From: Bacteroidales bacterium UBA5507
GTDB lineage: Bacteria; Bacteroidota; Bacteroidia; Bacteroidales; Lentimicrobiaceae
DNA length: 64,000 bases
Reading direction: 5' to 3'
Assembly (NCBI GenBank): GCA_002426195.1
Contig: DIOT01000056.1
Coordinates: 158,622 to 222,621, forward strand
Positions 37,591-45,543 of the stretch are shown here, in pieces. The notes below the pieces were generated by a model. That model saw only the letters and a list, made by a program, of their open reading frames with translations, had not been told where the DNA came from and did not search any database. The translations under genes were made by a program, and so were the position numbers. The stretch's first letter is position 1. Each line of letters begins with the position of its first letter.

Positions 37591-37782
37591 ATGTTAGAAT
37601 ATTCAAAAACAGTACTTGAAAAAGTTAGTTTTAATAAGGAATTATTTAGGAAAGAGCTTGAAAAGTCTAAAAGACTTTTAAAGGAAGATGAAGTGGAAAT
37701 ATTGAGAAGTTGGTGTAAGATAAGCTTCACTGATAAATATTCAGATATCATTGTGGAGGTTTTTGACAATTATCAAGCCTAA
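37591..37782 (+). CDS. Small conserved-type hypothetical protein
   Basis: This is a 63-residue charged, helical protein (MLEYSKTVLEKVSF ... ELEKSKRLL ... EVEILRSWCKISF). Its composition looks like a real protein, unlike the Ser/Leu-rich reading frame on the other strand. I recall similar small proteins in Bacteroidales, function unknown. It stands alone between ald and the LUD gene. Confidence 0.55.
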   Translation: MLEYSKTVLEKVSFNKELFRKELEKSKRLLKEDEVEILRSWCKISFTDKYSDIIVEVFDNYQA

Positions 37783-37872
37783 TTATGAGTCGGAGATCTG
37801 TTATATCCACAAACTGTAATATAAATTTCTATTAAATCAATTTGCAGGGTTAAATGGATAAGCTAAGCTGTT

Positions 37873-37880
37873 TATATTTG
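37873..37880 (+). promoter_or_regulatory. Possible -7 element for the LUD gene
   Basis: TATATTTG matches TAnnTTTG and ends 16 bases before the ATG. A TTTG exists at 37841 but 28 bases away, too far. Confidence 0.4.
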
Positions 37881-37896
37881 CATCAAAAATTATAAG

Positions 37897-38541
37897 ATGG
37901 CTTACGAGCACGCTAATCTGGCCCAAACTAACATCACTGATAAACTAATAGAGAACCTTAGGAAAAATTTATTTGATGCAGTATATTTTGGCAACAAAGC
38001 AGATGCCCGTCAATATATATGTGATCAAATAAGTCCTGATATGAAAGTTGCATTTGGTGGTTCGATGACAGTAAGGATGCTTGACATTCGGTCGTATGCC
38101 CACTCAATTGGGGCTCAAGTCCTTGATCATAGCACTCCTGGTTTGTCAGAATCTCATCGCCTTGATATTATGCGAAAGCAGTTGACAAGCGACCTATTCA
38201 TAAGTAGCTCTAATGCGATTACATCAAGTGGTTTTCTTGTCAATGTTGATGGCAATGGAAACAGAGTATCTTCTATGATTTTTGGGCCGAGGAAAGTTAT
38301 AATTGTAGCCGGTATAAATAAAATAGTTCACAGCGTTAATGAGGCATTTAAAAGGATAGAGTTTGTCGCAGCGCCAATGAATATGAAACGCTTGGAGAGA
38401 TCTACGCCATGTTCGATTGAAGGAGTATGCAGTGATTGCGATTCAAATGAAAGAGGTTGTCGTGCATTTTCTATAATAAAAAGACGACCAGCTCTAACTC
38501 CGACTGAGATTATATTGGTTGGAGAGATGCTAGGAATGTAA
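37897..38541 (+). CDS. LUD-domain lactate utilization protein (LutC/YkgG-like)
   Basis: The 214-residue LUD (DUF162) protein has VAFGGSMTVRMLD, the LFISSSNAITSSGFLVNVDGNGNR segment and the FGPRKVIIVAG motif. Near the C-terminus four cysteines are spaced C-x5-C-x2-C-x6-C (PCSIEGVCSDCDSNERGC), a form seen in many anaerobes that could hold an Fe-S cluster. LutC works with LutA and LutB in lactate oxidation. Here a LutA-like gene is 5.2 kb away and no LutB is in the window. Confidence 0.85.
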   Translation: MAYEHANLAQTNITDKLIENLRKNLFDAVYFGNKADARQYICDQISPDMKVAFGGSMTVRMLDIRSYAHSIGAQVLDHSTPGLSESHRLDIMRKQLTSDLFISSSNAITSSGFLVNVDGNGNRVSSMIFGPRKVIIVAGINKIVHSVNEAFKRIEFVAAPMNMKRLERSTPCSIEGVCSDCDSNERGCRAFSIIKRRPALTPTEIILVGEMLGM

Positions 38542-38577
38542 TTTTATTTCATTTTAAGATGATTCTAATTATAAAAA

Positions 38578-38609
38578 CTTGAATTCTCAATCGACGTTGC
38601 CTATATTTG
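38578..38609 (+). promoter_or_regulatory. Promoter of purB
   Basis: CTTG at 38578-38581, a 20-base spacer and TATATTTG at 38602-38609 fit the Bacteroidota -33/-7 consensus with one mismatch. The -7 ends 21 bases before the ATG. Confidence 0.58.
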
Positions 38610-38630
38610 AGCAGTCGTAAATAACCACAA

Positions 38631-39983
38631 ATGGAATTAACCACATTAAACGCAATTTCTCCCATAGATGGAAGATATCGCAAGCAGGTTGAAGGCCTTG
38701 CATTTTATTTTTCCGAAGCAGCCCTAATCAATTACAGGGTGTTTGTAGAGGTTGAGTACTTTATCGCTTTATGCGAACTCCCATTGCCTCAATTAAATGA
38801 TTTCGACAAGGGTAAATTAGAAGGACTAAGAGAATTATGCCGCGATTTTACCTTCCAGGACGCTCAGGAAGTAAAAGATATTGAAGCCACAACAAATCAT
38901 GATGTTAAGGCAGTAGAGTACTATCTGAAGAAGAAGTTTGATAAAATGGGATTGGCTAAATATAAGGAATTTATACACTTTGGCCTAACTTCACAGGATA
39001 TCAATAATACGTCATCACCTTATGCATTGAAGCTTGCTTTGCAAGAAGTATATTTACCACTCGTTGAAGATGTTTGCCAGCGTTTAGCTGCGAAAGCAAA
39101 AAACTGGAAAACTGTTCCAATGCTTGCCCGCACCCATGGGCAACCAGCTACTCCTACAACTGTTGGTAAAGAGTTTTATGTGTTTGTTGATCGCCTCAAA
39201 CAGCAAATAAAATTATTGAAGAATATTCCATTTTCTGCTAAGTTTGGTGGTGCTACCGGAAGCTTAAATGCGCACTTTGCTGCATACCCAAATATTGACT
39301 GGGTTGCTTTTGCCGATTCATTTACAAAACAACACCTTGGACTTGAAAGGCAGAAGTATACAACTCAGATTGAGCATTATGATAATTTGGCCGCTATTTT
39401 TGATGCTATGTCACGTATTAATACCATTCTTATTGACTTATGCAGAGATATGTGGATGTACATAGCAATGGATTATTTTAAACAGAAGATTGTTGCCAAT
39501 GAGGTAGGGTCGTCTGCGATGCCTCATAAAGTTAATCCAATTGATTTTGAGAATGCTGAAGGAAATTTGGGAATTGCAAACGCTTTATTTGGACATCTTT
39601 CCTCAAAGTTGCCTTTATCGAGATTGCAACGTGACCTAACCGATTCAACAGTTACACGTAATATTGGCGTTCCATTTGGTCATACTTTAGTAGCTCTGAG
39701 ATCAATAATTAAGGGAACCAATAAGCTTATTCTCAATGAGGAAAAATTGTACAGAGACCTTGAAGACAACTGGGCTGTTGTATCAGAAGCTATTCAAACA
39801 ATTCTAAGAAGAGAAGGATTTCCAAAACCATATGAAGCTCTTAAAGAACTCACAAGGACTAACGAGAAAATTACAGAAGCAAGTATTGATGAATTTATTG
39901 ACGGGTTGTCCGTATCTCAGTCAATCAAAGAAGAACTTAAAGCTCTGTCACCTCATACTTATATAGGTTCTTTTACTTTTTAA
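38631..39983 (+). CDS. purB: Adenylosuccinate lyase
   Basis: The 450-residue fumarase/aspartase superfamily enzyme has the signature GSSAMPHKVNPIDFEN with the catalytic flexible loop, TxHDVKAVEY, and ARTHGQPATPTT. It cleaves SAICAR and adenylosuccinate in purine synthesis. It ends inside the 3' end of the convergent proline dehydrogenase gene (11-base overlap). Confidence 0.96.
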   Translation: MELTTLNAISPIDGRYRKQVEGLAFYFSEAALINYRVFVEVEYFIALCELPLPQLNDFDKGKLEGLRELCRDFTFQDAQEVKDIEATTNHDVKAVEYYLKKKFDKMGLAKYKEFIHFGLTSQDINNTSSPYALKLALQEVYLPLVEDVCQRLAAKAKNWKTVPMLARTHGQPATPTTVGKEFYVFVDRLKQQIKLLKNIPFSAKFGGATGSLNAHFAAYPNIDWVAFADSFTKQHLGLERQKYTTQIEHYDNLAAIFDAMSRINTILIDLCRDMWMYIAMDYFKQKIVANEVGSSAMPHKVNPIDFENAEGNLGIANALFGHLSSKLPLSRLQRDLTDSTVTRNIGVPFGHTLVALRSIIKGTNKLILNEEKLYRDLEDNWAVVSEAIQTILRREGFPKPYEALKELTRTNEKITEASIDEFIDGLSVSQSIKEELKALSPHTYIGSFTF

Positions 39984-41148
39984 TTGCCTGGCGACGCCGG
40001 TTTTCAATTTCAAGCAATCGCAGTTCGCGAGTGGTTTGTCCTGATATTGCTGTATTTTCTTCAGCTCGCCTTAGAAGGTAGGGCATAACAGCTTTTACTG
40101 GTCCATATGGGACATATTTAGTAACATTGAATCCATGGTATGCTAAGTTAAAGCTAATATGATCACTCATTCCATAAAGTTGAGAAATCCATATACGTCT
40201 ATCATTAGGTTCAATATTTCTTTTAATCATCTCATTTACAAGTATATGATTGCTTTCTTCGTTATGAGTACCTGAAAAAAGTTCAGCAATATTCAAATTG
40301 TCCAGGGTTATTCTTAGTGCTTCATTATATGAATCATCTGTATCGGACTTTGTGCTACATATTGGTGAAGGGTAACCTTTTTCAATAGCACGAGCCCTTT
40401 CTTTCTCTATATAGGCACCTCTGACAAACTTCAAACCTATGAAATACCCCTTTTTCTTTGCCTTGGCAATACTTTCTTTGAGAAACGTTATTCTATCGTG
40501 TCTATACATTTGAAGAGTGTTAAATACAATTGCTCTTTCCTTATTGTATTTATTCATCATTTCTTCAACAGTCTCGTCAATCAAGTGTTGGTACCAACTC
40601 TCTTCCGCATCTATAAGAATGGGTACACTTAATTGATAGGCACGGTTGCACAGTATATCTACTCTATTCTTAAAATCAATAAAAAGCGAGAGCATAATAC
40701 TGTCGAAGTGCTTTCCCTTGTAAGCATTCTCAAAAAGGTGTGGAGAAGCAAAAGCTGTAGGTTTAAAAACTGCAAACTGTATATTTGGATTTCTGGAAGC
40801 ATTCTCAATTGTTCTTAAAGTTTCTTCAAGAGTACGTTCCATTCCTGCCGGAGTGGTATTGCCTTCCACAGAATAATCCAGTATGCTCTTTATGCTATAG
40901 TTGCTCAATTTTTCTACAACGGGTGTGCATTCCTCAATAGTCTTTCCACCGACAAATTGCTTATATATTGTGCTTTCGATGGCCCATGAATAAGGTAAGT
41001 GCAGCCTCATTGCTGTTATTAATAGATTTTGTGCTGTTTTAACAAGTCCCCTGTTTCTCATTAATTTAAACAAGTAATATGCACTTTTAAGCTCGTTATT
41101 TGTTTTGCCTTTAAAAGCTATTTCAGTATTTTGAAAATTAATTTCCAT
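39973..41148 (-). CDS. Proline dehydrogenase
   Basis: The 391-residue FAD beta/alpha-barrel (PRODH) has LIDAEESWYQ, GLKFVRGAYIEKER, SGTHNEES, ISQLYGMSD and YVPYGPVKAVMPYLLRRAEENT. These are the FAD- and substrate-binding motifs. It oxidises proline to pyrroline-5-carboxylate. It is the stand-alone form without the P5C dehydrogenase of PutA, and lies alone on the minus strand. Confidence 0.93.
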   Translation of the reverse strand: MEINFQNTEIAFKGKTNNELKSAYYLFKLMRNRGLVKTAQNLLITAMRLHLPYSWAIESTIYKQFVGGKTIEECTPVVEKLSNYSIKSILDYSVEGNTTPAGMERTLEETLRTIENASRNPNIQFAVFKPTAFASPHLFENAYKGKHFDSIMLSLFIDFKNRVDILCNRAYQLSVPILIDAEESWYQHLIDETVEEMMNKYNKERAIVFNTLQMYRHDRITFLKESIAKAKKKGYFIGLKFVRGAYIEKERARAIEKGYPSPICSTKSDTDDSYNEALRITLDNLNIAELFSGTHNEESNHILVNEMIKRNIEPNDRRIWISQLYGMSDHISFNLAYHGFNVTKYVPYGPVKAVMPYLLRRAEENTAISGQTTRELRLLEIENRRRQAIKK

Positions 41149-41264
41149 ATTAAGAATGATGTGGTTGTTAAGTTATAAGTCCAAATATAACAAAAGTTGT
41201 TATTATGTGCCGTCTAATCACGCTAAAATTGTCTACCTTCGTAAATGAGATTTAACATTAAATT

Positions 41265-42368
41265 ATGACCAATAAGTTAAGAACACTAGAAGTAGCTGAT
41301 GCTCCTTTATTCATAGGTGCCGATTCATTAGCAGAATTAGCTGCGCAGCTGAGTGATAAACTAAAGGATAGGTCCCCAATTTTTATACTCACAGACAAAA
41401 ACACTTCTCAGTATTGTCTGCCTATCTTATTGGATCAGGTTCCAGAATTAAAGAATGCATGTAACCTTGTTGTTGAGGCTGGAGAAGAAAATAAAACTAT
41501 TCAGACTTGTGAAACGTTGTGGAATCAGCTTGCCTTATTGGGTGCCAACAGAGGTTCTATATTGATCAATCTTGGTGGTGGAGTAATCAGTGATATGGGT
41601 GGTTTTGTAGCTTCTACATTTCACCGTGGAATGAGCTATATAAATATTCCAACAACATTGATGTCAATGATTGATGCTGCTATCGGTGGTAAAACTGGAG
41701 TCGATTTGGCATCATTGAAGAATATGGTTGGTCTAATTTCAAATCCTCTTGGAGTATACGTCTGGCCTGAATTTCTTAAGACTTTACCATTCAGATATTT
41801 GCTATCTGGATATGCAGAGATGATGAAACATGCTATTATTGCAGATGCACATTTCTGGAAAAAACTTACGATTACACCTATGGCGGTCATTACAGCGTGG
41901 GATGATCTAATATACAGAGCAGCAGAAATCAAATGTAAAATAGTAAGTTCTGACCATCATGAAAAGGGCCCACGACGTTTGCTGAATTTCGGTCATACAA
42001 TAGGTCATGCATTCGAAACATATTCTTTGCGTAAAGATTCCTCTCCAATCAGTCATGGTGAGGCAGTAGCTATGGGTATGATTTGCGCTTCTTATATTTC
42101 ATACAGGAACTGTAATCTTCCACTTTCACAACGAGATGAGATAATTAGGAATGTTATGCTAAATTTCGATCATTACAACATTGAGACTGCAGCTATTGAA
42201 GAGATCCTGGAAATTACTGTCTATGATAAGAAGAACCGAAACGGAAAAGTAATAATGACATTAATTCCCGAAATTGGCACAGCGATTCACGGTCAAAATG
42301 TTGATATTTCCCTCATTCGTGAAAGTCTATTCCGTTATACTGATTTTAGGCGGTATGTTATCAGATGA
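41265..42368 (+). CDS. aroB: 3-Dehydroquinate synthase
   Basis: The 367-residue enzyme makes dehydroquinate from DAHP using NAD and a divalent metal. NAD motif LGGGVISDMGGFVAS, IPTTLMSMIDAAIGGKTGVD, and the metal ligands in NFGHTIGHAFE and SHGEAVAMG are intact. It overlaps aroA by 14 bases. Confidence 0.96.
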   Translation: MTNKLRTLEVADAPLFIGADSLAELAAQLSDKLKDRSPIFILTDKNTSQYCLPILLDQVPELKNACNLVVEAGEENKTIQTCETLWNQLALLGANRGSILINLGGGVISDMGGFVASTFHRGMSYINIPTTLMSMIDAAIGGKTGVDLASLKNMVGLISNPLGVYVWPEFLKTLPFRYLLSGYAEMMKHAIIADAHFWKKLTITPMAVITAWDDLIYRAAEIKCKIVSSDHHEKGPRRLLNFGHTIGHAFETYSLRKDSSPISHGEAVAMGMICASYISYRNCNLPLSQRDEIIRNVMLNFDHYNIETAAIEEILEITVYDKKNRNGKVIMTLIPEIGTAIHGQNVDISLIRESLFRYTDFRRYVIR

Positions 42369-43659
42369 TTTGTTTGCGCCTGAAAAACTCTTGATAAGAC
42401 CTCCATTGATATACCCTGATGGGATATCAATAAGCCTTCCTTTATCAAAGAGTATTGCCAACAGGTTGATGATTATTAACTTCCTTTCAAATACAAAAGT
42501 CGATCTGGAGATACCAGAAAGTTCCGACTCTCAGATTATGTTTGATTTGCTTTCAAGAATTCATTCTGAGAAAACTGATCATGAGAATCAAAACTATATA
42601 AGTCGGGATGTTGCAGAATACTCTTCAGAAGATGCAGGAACAGTGTTCAGATTTCTTTCAGCACTATTTTCATGTATACCAGGTAAGCGAATATTGACAG
42701 GCTCACGCAGGATGCTCCAAAGACCATGTGGACCATTGATAGATTCATTGATTGAAATTGGAGCGAAGTGCTCATACATTGGTAAACATGGATTCCCCCC
42801 TGTAGTATTTGAAGGGCGGGCATTGAATGGCGGAGAAATCGAAATTGAAGCTTCCGTAAGTAGTCAGTTTATCTCAGCCTTAATGATGATTGCACCTTTA
42901 ATGAATGAAGGATTGGTTATTCATTTAAAAGGCGCAATTGTTTCATTCCCTTATATTTTACTCACTGCCTCATTGATGAGAAGATGTGGAGTTGAAGTTA
43001 AGATTTCTGAGTCGGTTATTAGAATTCCCAATAGTCAGTACAAAGCACTATCATTATCAGAAGCAGATTGGTCGGCAGCTTCCTATTGGTATGCTTTAGT
43101 AGCTATCTCACCTATGCAAATGATACCTTCTACGGGTATTTTGTTAAAAGGCCTTTCTCAACAAACGTCACAAGGTGATGGTGCAGTATTACAAATATTT
43201 GAACAACTAGGCGTTGATTCTACTTGGGAAGATGAAGGTCTTCGACTCAAAAAGTCAAACCAGTCAATAACAAAATTTAATATTAATCTGAAAGATTACC
43301 CTGATCTTACACCAGCCATTGCTGTTACATGTGCTGCTCTTGGCCTTCAGGCTGAGCTGGCAGGGTTAAATACTTTAGTAATTAAAGAAAGCAATAGGCT
43401 AATAGCAATAAGAGATGAACTGTTAAAGCAGGGCTACAATTGTTCAATAACCGATCACCAGAATCTTGTGATAATTCCTGGCAATTATAGCCCTAAAACA
43501 GCGTATGTAGAAACCTATAATGATCACAGAATTGCTATGGCAATGTCACTTCTTTGCGTGAGAAAGGGAGAGTTGGCTATTAAAAACCCATCAGTTGTCG
43601 CTAAGTCATACCCTAAATATTGGGAAGACTTAAAAAGTGCTGGATTTGTAATTTATTAA
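42355..43659 (+). CDS. aroA: 3-Phosphoshikimate 1-carboxyvinyltransferase (EPSP synthase)
   Basis: I take the ATG at 42355, since an upstream in-frame ATG would bury 95 bases in aroB. The 434-residue protein has LSKSIANRLMI, DAGTVFRFL, the RMLQRPCGPLIDSL loop, SSQFISALMM and YNDHRIAMAMSLL, the expected active-site motifs. It catalyses the sixth step of the shikimate pathway and is coupled to aroB. Confidence 0.95.
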   Translation: MLSDDLFAPEKLLIRPPLIYPDGISISLPLSKSIANRLMIINFLSNTKVDLEIPESSDSQIMFDLLSRIHSEKTDHENQNYISRDVAEYSSEDAGTVFRFLSALFSCIPGKRILTGSRRMLQRPCGPLIDSLIEIGAKCSYIGKHGFPPVVFEGRALNGGEIEIEASVSSQFISALMMIAPLMNEGLVIHLKGAIVSFPYILLTASLMRRCGVEVKISESVIRIPNSQYKALSLSEADWSAASYWYALVAISPMQMIPSTGILLKGLSQQTSQGDGAVLQIFEQLGVDSTWEDEGLRLKKSNQSITKFNINLKDYPDLTPAIAVTCAALGLQAELAGLNTLVIKESNRLIAIRDELLKQGYNCSITDHQNLVIIPGNYSPKTAYVETYNDHRIAMAMSLLCVRKGELAIKNPSVVAKSYPKYWEDLKSAGFVIY

Positions 43660-43755
43660 GGCTCAGAATATTTATATCAATCTTTGTGCCCTTTTTAGAT
43701 TAAGAATTTGATGAGAATTATAATTGTTTTAGCTTTGTTTCATTAATTGATGTAA

Positions 43756-44481
43756 ATGAAGGTTGATATTTTTATACCATGCTACATTGATCAGGCTTGT
43801 CCTGAGACGGGCTTCAATATGGTAAAAGTTCTTGAAAAAGCAGGTGTTAAAGTTAGTTATAATAAAAATCAAACCTGCTGCGGAAAATTCTCATTTGATG
43901 ATGGTTATTGGGACCATGCTAAGTCAATCGGAGAGAAATTTATTAAGGATTTTATTGACAGTGAAATGATAGTTTCACCTTCTGCTTCATGTGTAACTAT
44001 GGTTAGAAAGTATTATGATGAACTGTTTTATAACTCTGCCCTTCATAATGAGTATCGAAAACTGAGAAAGGTTATTTTTGAGTTCTCTTATTTCTTGGTT
44101 AATAACCTGAATGTTAAAGATGTTGGTGCAACATTTAGTCACAATGTATTTTATTGCGACAGTGGTGCTGCTCATAACGAATACGGCTTAAAAAATGAGC
44201 CTCTTATACTTTTAAAACATGTAAGAGGCCTAAAATTAGTTGAATCAGAAAATAAAGTGTTTAACTGCAATTTCGAGGGATTTGCAATTAACAGATATGA
44301 AATAATATATAGGGAAATGGCTGCTGAGATAATTCAAACAGCTGTTGATTCAGGTGCAGAATATATCATATCAACCGACGCTAATAACCTGCTTTTTTTA
44401 CAAGCGTGTATTAAAGAAAAAGGTATTGCCTTAAAAACTGCTCATCTCGCGGATGTGCTTGCTTCAGGTTATGATGGTTAA
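43756..44481 (+). CDS. LutA/LldE-like CCG-domain Fe-S protein with degenerate second domain
   Basis: The 241-residue protein has the length and layout of LutA/GlpC-type (Fe-S)-binding proteins. The first CCG domain is complete: FIPCYIDQACP, QTCCGKF and SPSASC. In the second, positions that are normally cysteine have changed: the SCH-type motif is SGAAHN, the CCGFGG-type motif is NCNFEGF and the D-x-GC motif is DANNLL. So one of the two clusters is probably lost. By family it would pass electrons in lactate or heterodisulfide-type oxidation; here the role is open. Its stop overlaps that of the convergent lipoprotein gene by 4 bases. Confidence 0.82.
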   Translation: MKVDIFIPCYIDQACPETGFNMVKVLEKAGVKVSYNKNQTCCGKFSFDDGYWDHAKSIGEKFIKDFIDSEMIVSPSASCVTMVRKYYDELFYNSALHNEYRKLRKVIFEFSYFLVNNLNVKDVGATFSHNVFYCDSGAAHNEYGLKNEPLILLKHVRGLKLVESENKVFNCNFEGFAINRYEIIYREMAAEIIQTAVDSGAEYIISTDANNLLFLQACIKEKGIALKTAHLADVLASGYDG

Positions 44482-45176
44482 TTAGCAGGCTCTGTGTAAA
44501 AAATCTGTGTTTCGCTGAAAACATAATTTCCATTAGGGTCTTTGGCTGCGACTTTCCAATAATATGATTGATCATTCTGAAACCCTGAAATAGTATCATA
44601 GTAATTTTTAAAATGGTTCGAATCATAATAATAATCAACGATTCCTGACTTTATAATAGCCATTGATGGGATTGACCTACCGACCCAAATGTCGAAAGAA
44701 AGGGAATCATCCTCAGGGTCGCCCTTTGTTTTCCAGCCAAAGATAACTGTCGGCTTCATGTAATCTTCAAAATTGGGGGGTGTAATAATTGTAGCAATAT
44801 CCGGAGGTTTGTTATTTACATCATAGACAATTACAACCATTGCTGTAATAGTGTCTGTTAATGGATAAGTATCACGAACCACAAGTCGTGGGAAATAAAC
44901 ACCGACCTGATCGTATGAGTGTGTGGCAGTTTTTGATGTAGAGAAAGGTGTGAAACTTTCATCTTCAATGAATGACCAACAAACTTGTAGGGCATCTGAA
45001 GGATCTTCGTTATCTGTCACAGCACTTGCATCAAAAAGAATTTGCTGATTTACGCCAGCTATACTGGGATTAGTGATGAAGGTTGCTTTAGGTAGATGGT
45101 TCTCAGAATTGCTGTTATCTTTTTCGCAACTTATCAAAAACATTGTAGCAAAAGCAATTAATAGAAATCGATTCAT
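44478..45176 (-). CDS. Lipoprotein with PKD and fibronectin-III-like domains
   Basis: A lipoprotein signal (MNRFLLIAFATMFLIS-C, lipobox LISC) gives a mature N-terminus C-EKDNSNSEN. The acidic/Lys pattern right after the Cys resembles the Bacteroidota surface lipoprotein export signal. A PKD-like domain (about 30-120) and an FN3-like domain (about 125-228, with the SYYWKVAAKDPNGN strand) follow. Function unknown; probably an adhesion or scaffold protein on the outer face. Confidence 0.75.
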   Translation of the reverse strand: MNRFLLIAFATMFLISCEKDNSNSENHLPKATFITNPSIAGVNQQILFDASAVTDNEDPSDALQVCWSFIEDESFTPFSTSKTATHSYDQVGVYFPRLVVRDTYPLTDTITAMVVIVYDVNNKPPDIATIITPPNFEDYMKPTVIFGWKTKGDPEDDSLSFDIWVGRSIPSMAIIKSGIVDYYYDSNHFKNYYDTISGFQNDQSYYWKVAAKDPNGNYVFSETQIFYTEPAN

Positions 45177-45543
45177 GATTGGAGTATTATGAACTTAATT
45201 TGTAAAGATAAAAAACGTTGTAAAGTGAGAATAATTATCCGGGTAATTTATTATAACTAATCTTTCAACTTTTAAAATTGTCTTTACCGGATAAGGCCGA
45301 ATGGTTTTGAAATTGCTGTTTTAGGAGGAATTCCGTTATTACAATATTAGCTAAACATTCTTTGATATCATTAATTCACGATAAAAATTATCCAATTCAA
45401 TTAGTTATAGCAGATATTTTTATTCATTCTATTTGGAGTGATCAATAAATTTCTAATTTTGGGAGTCTCAATTTTACTCATTAGGAGCTTATTATCAATA
45501 CATTTATGTCTGTAGGGAAACCGACAGTGAAAACCCTCAAAAA
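45177..45543. other. Intergenic region between divergent lipoprotein and T9SS cargo genes
   Basis: No open frame of note, RNA gene or long hairpin is seen in these 367 AT-rich bases. The one recognisable signal is the promoter-like pair at 45432-45461 facing the cargo gene. Confidence 0.5.
45432..45461 (+). promoter_or_regulatory. Possible promoter of the T9SS cargo gene pair
   Basis: TTTG at 45432-45435, an 18-base spacer and TAATTTTG at 45454-45461. Spacing is one base short of the usual 19-21. The implied leader is about 75 bases. Confidence 0.42.

Noticed and set aside
37521..37769. 82-codon minus-strand frame opposite the 63-residue small gene
   Set aside because: Very Ser/Leu/Phe-rich and without a sensible start context; the plus-strand frame looks more protein-like.
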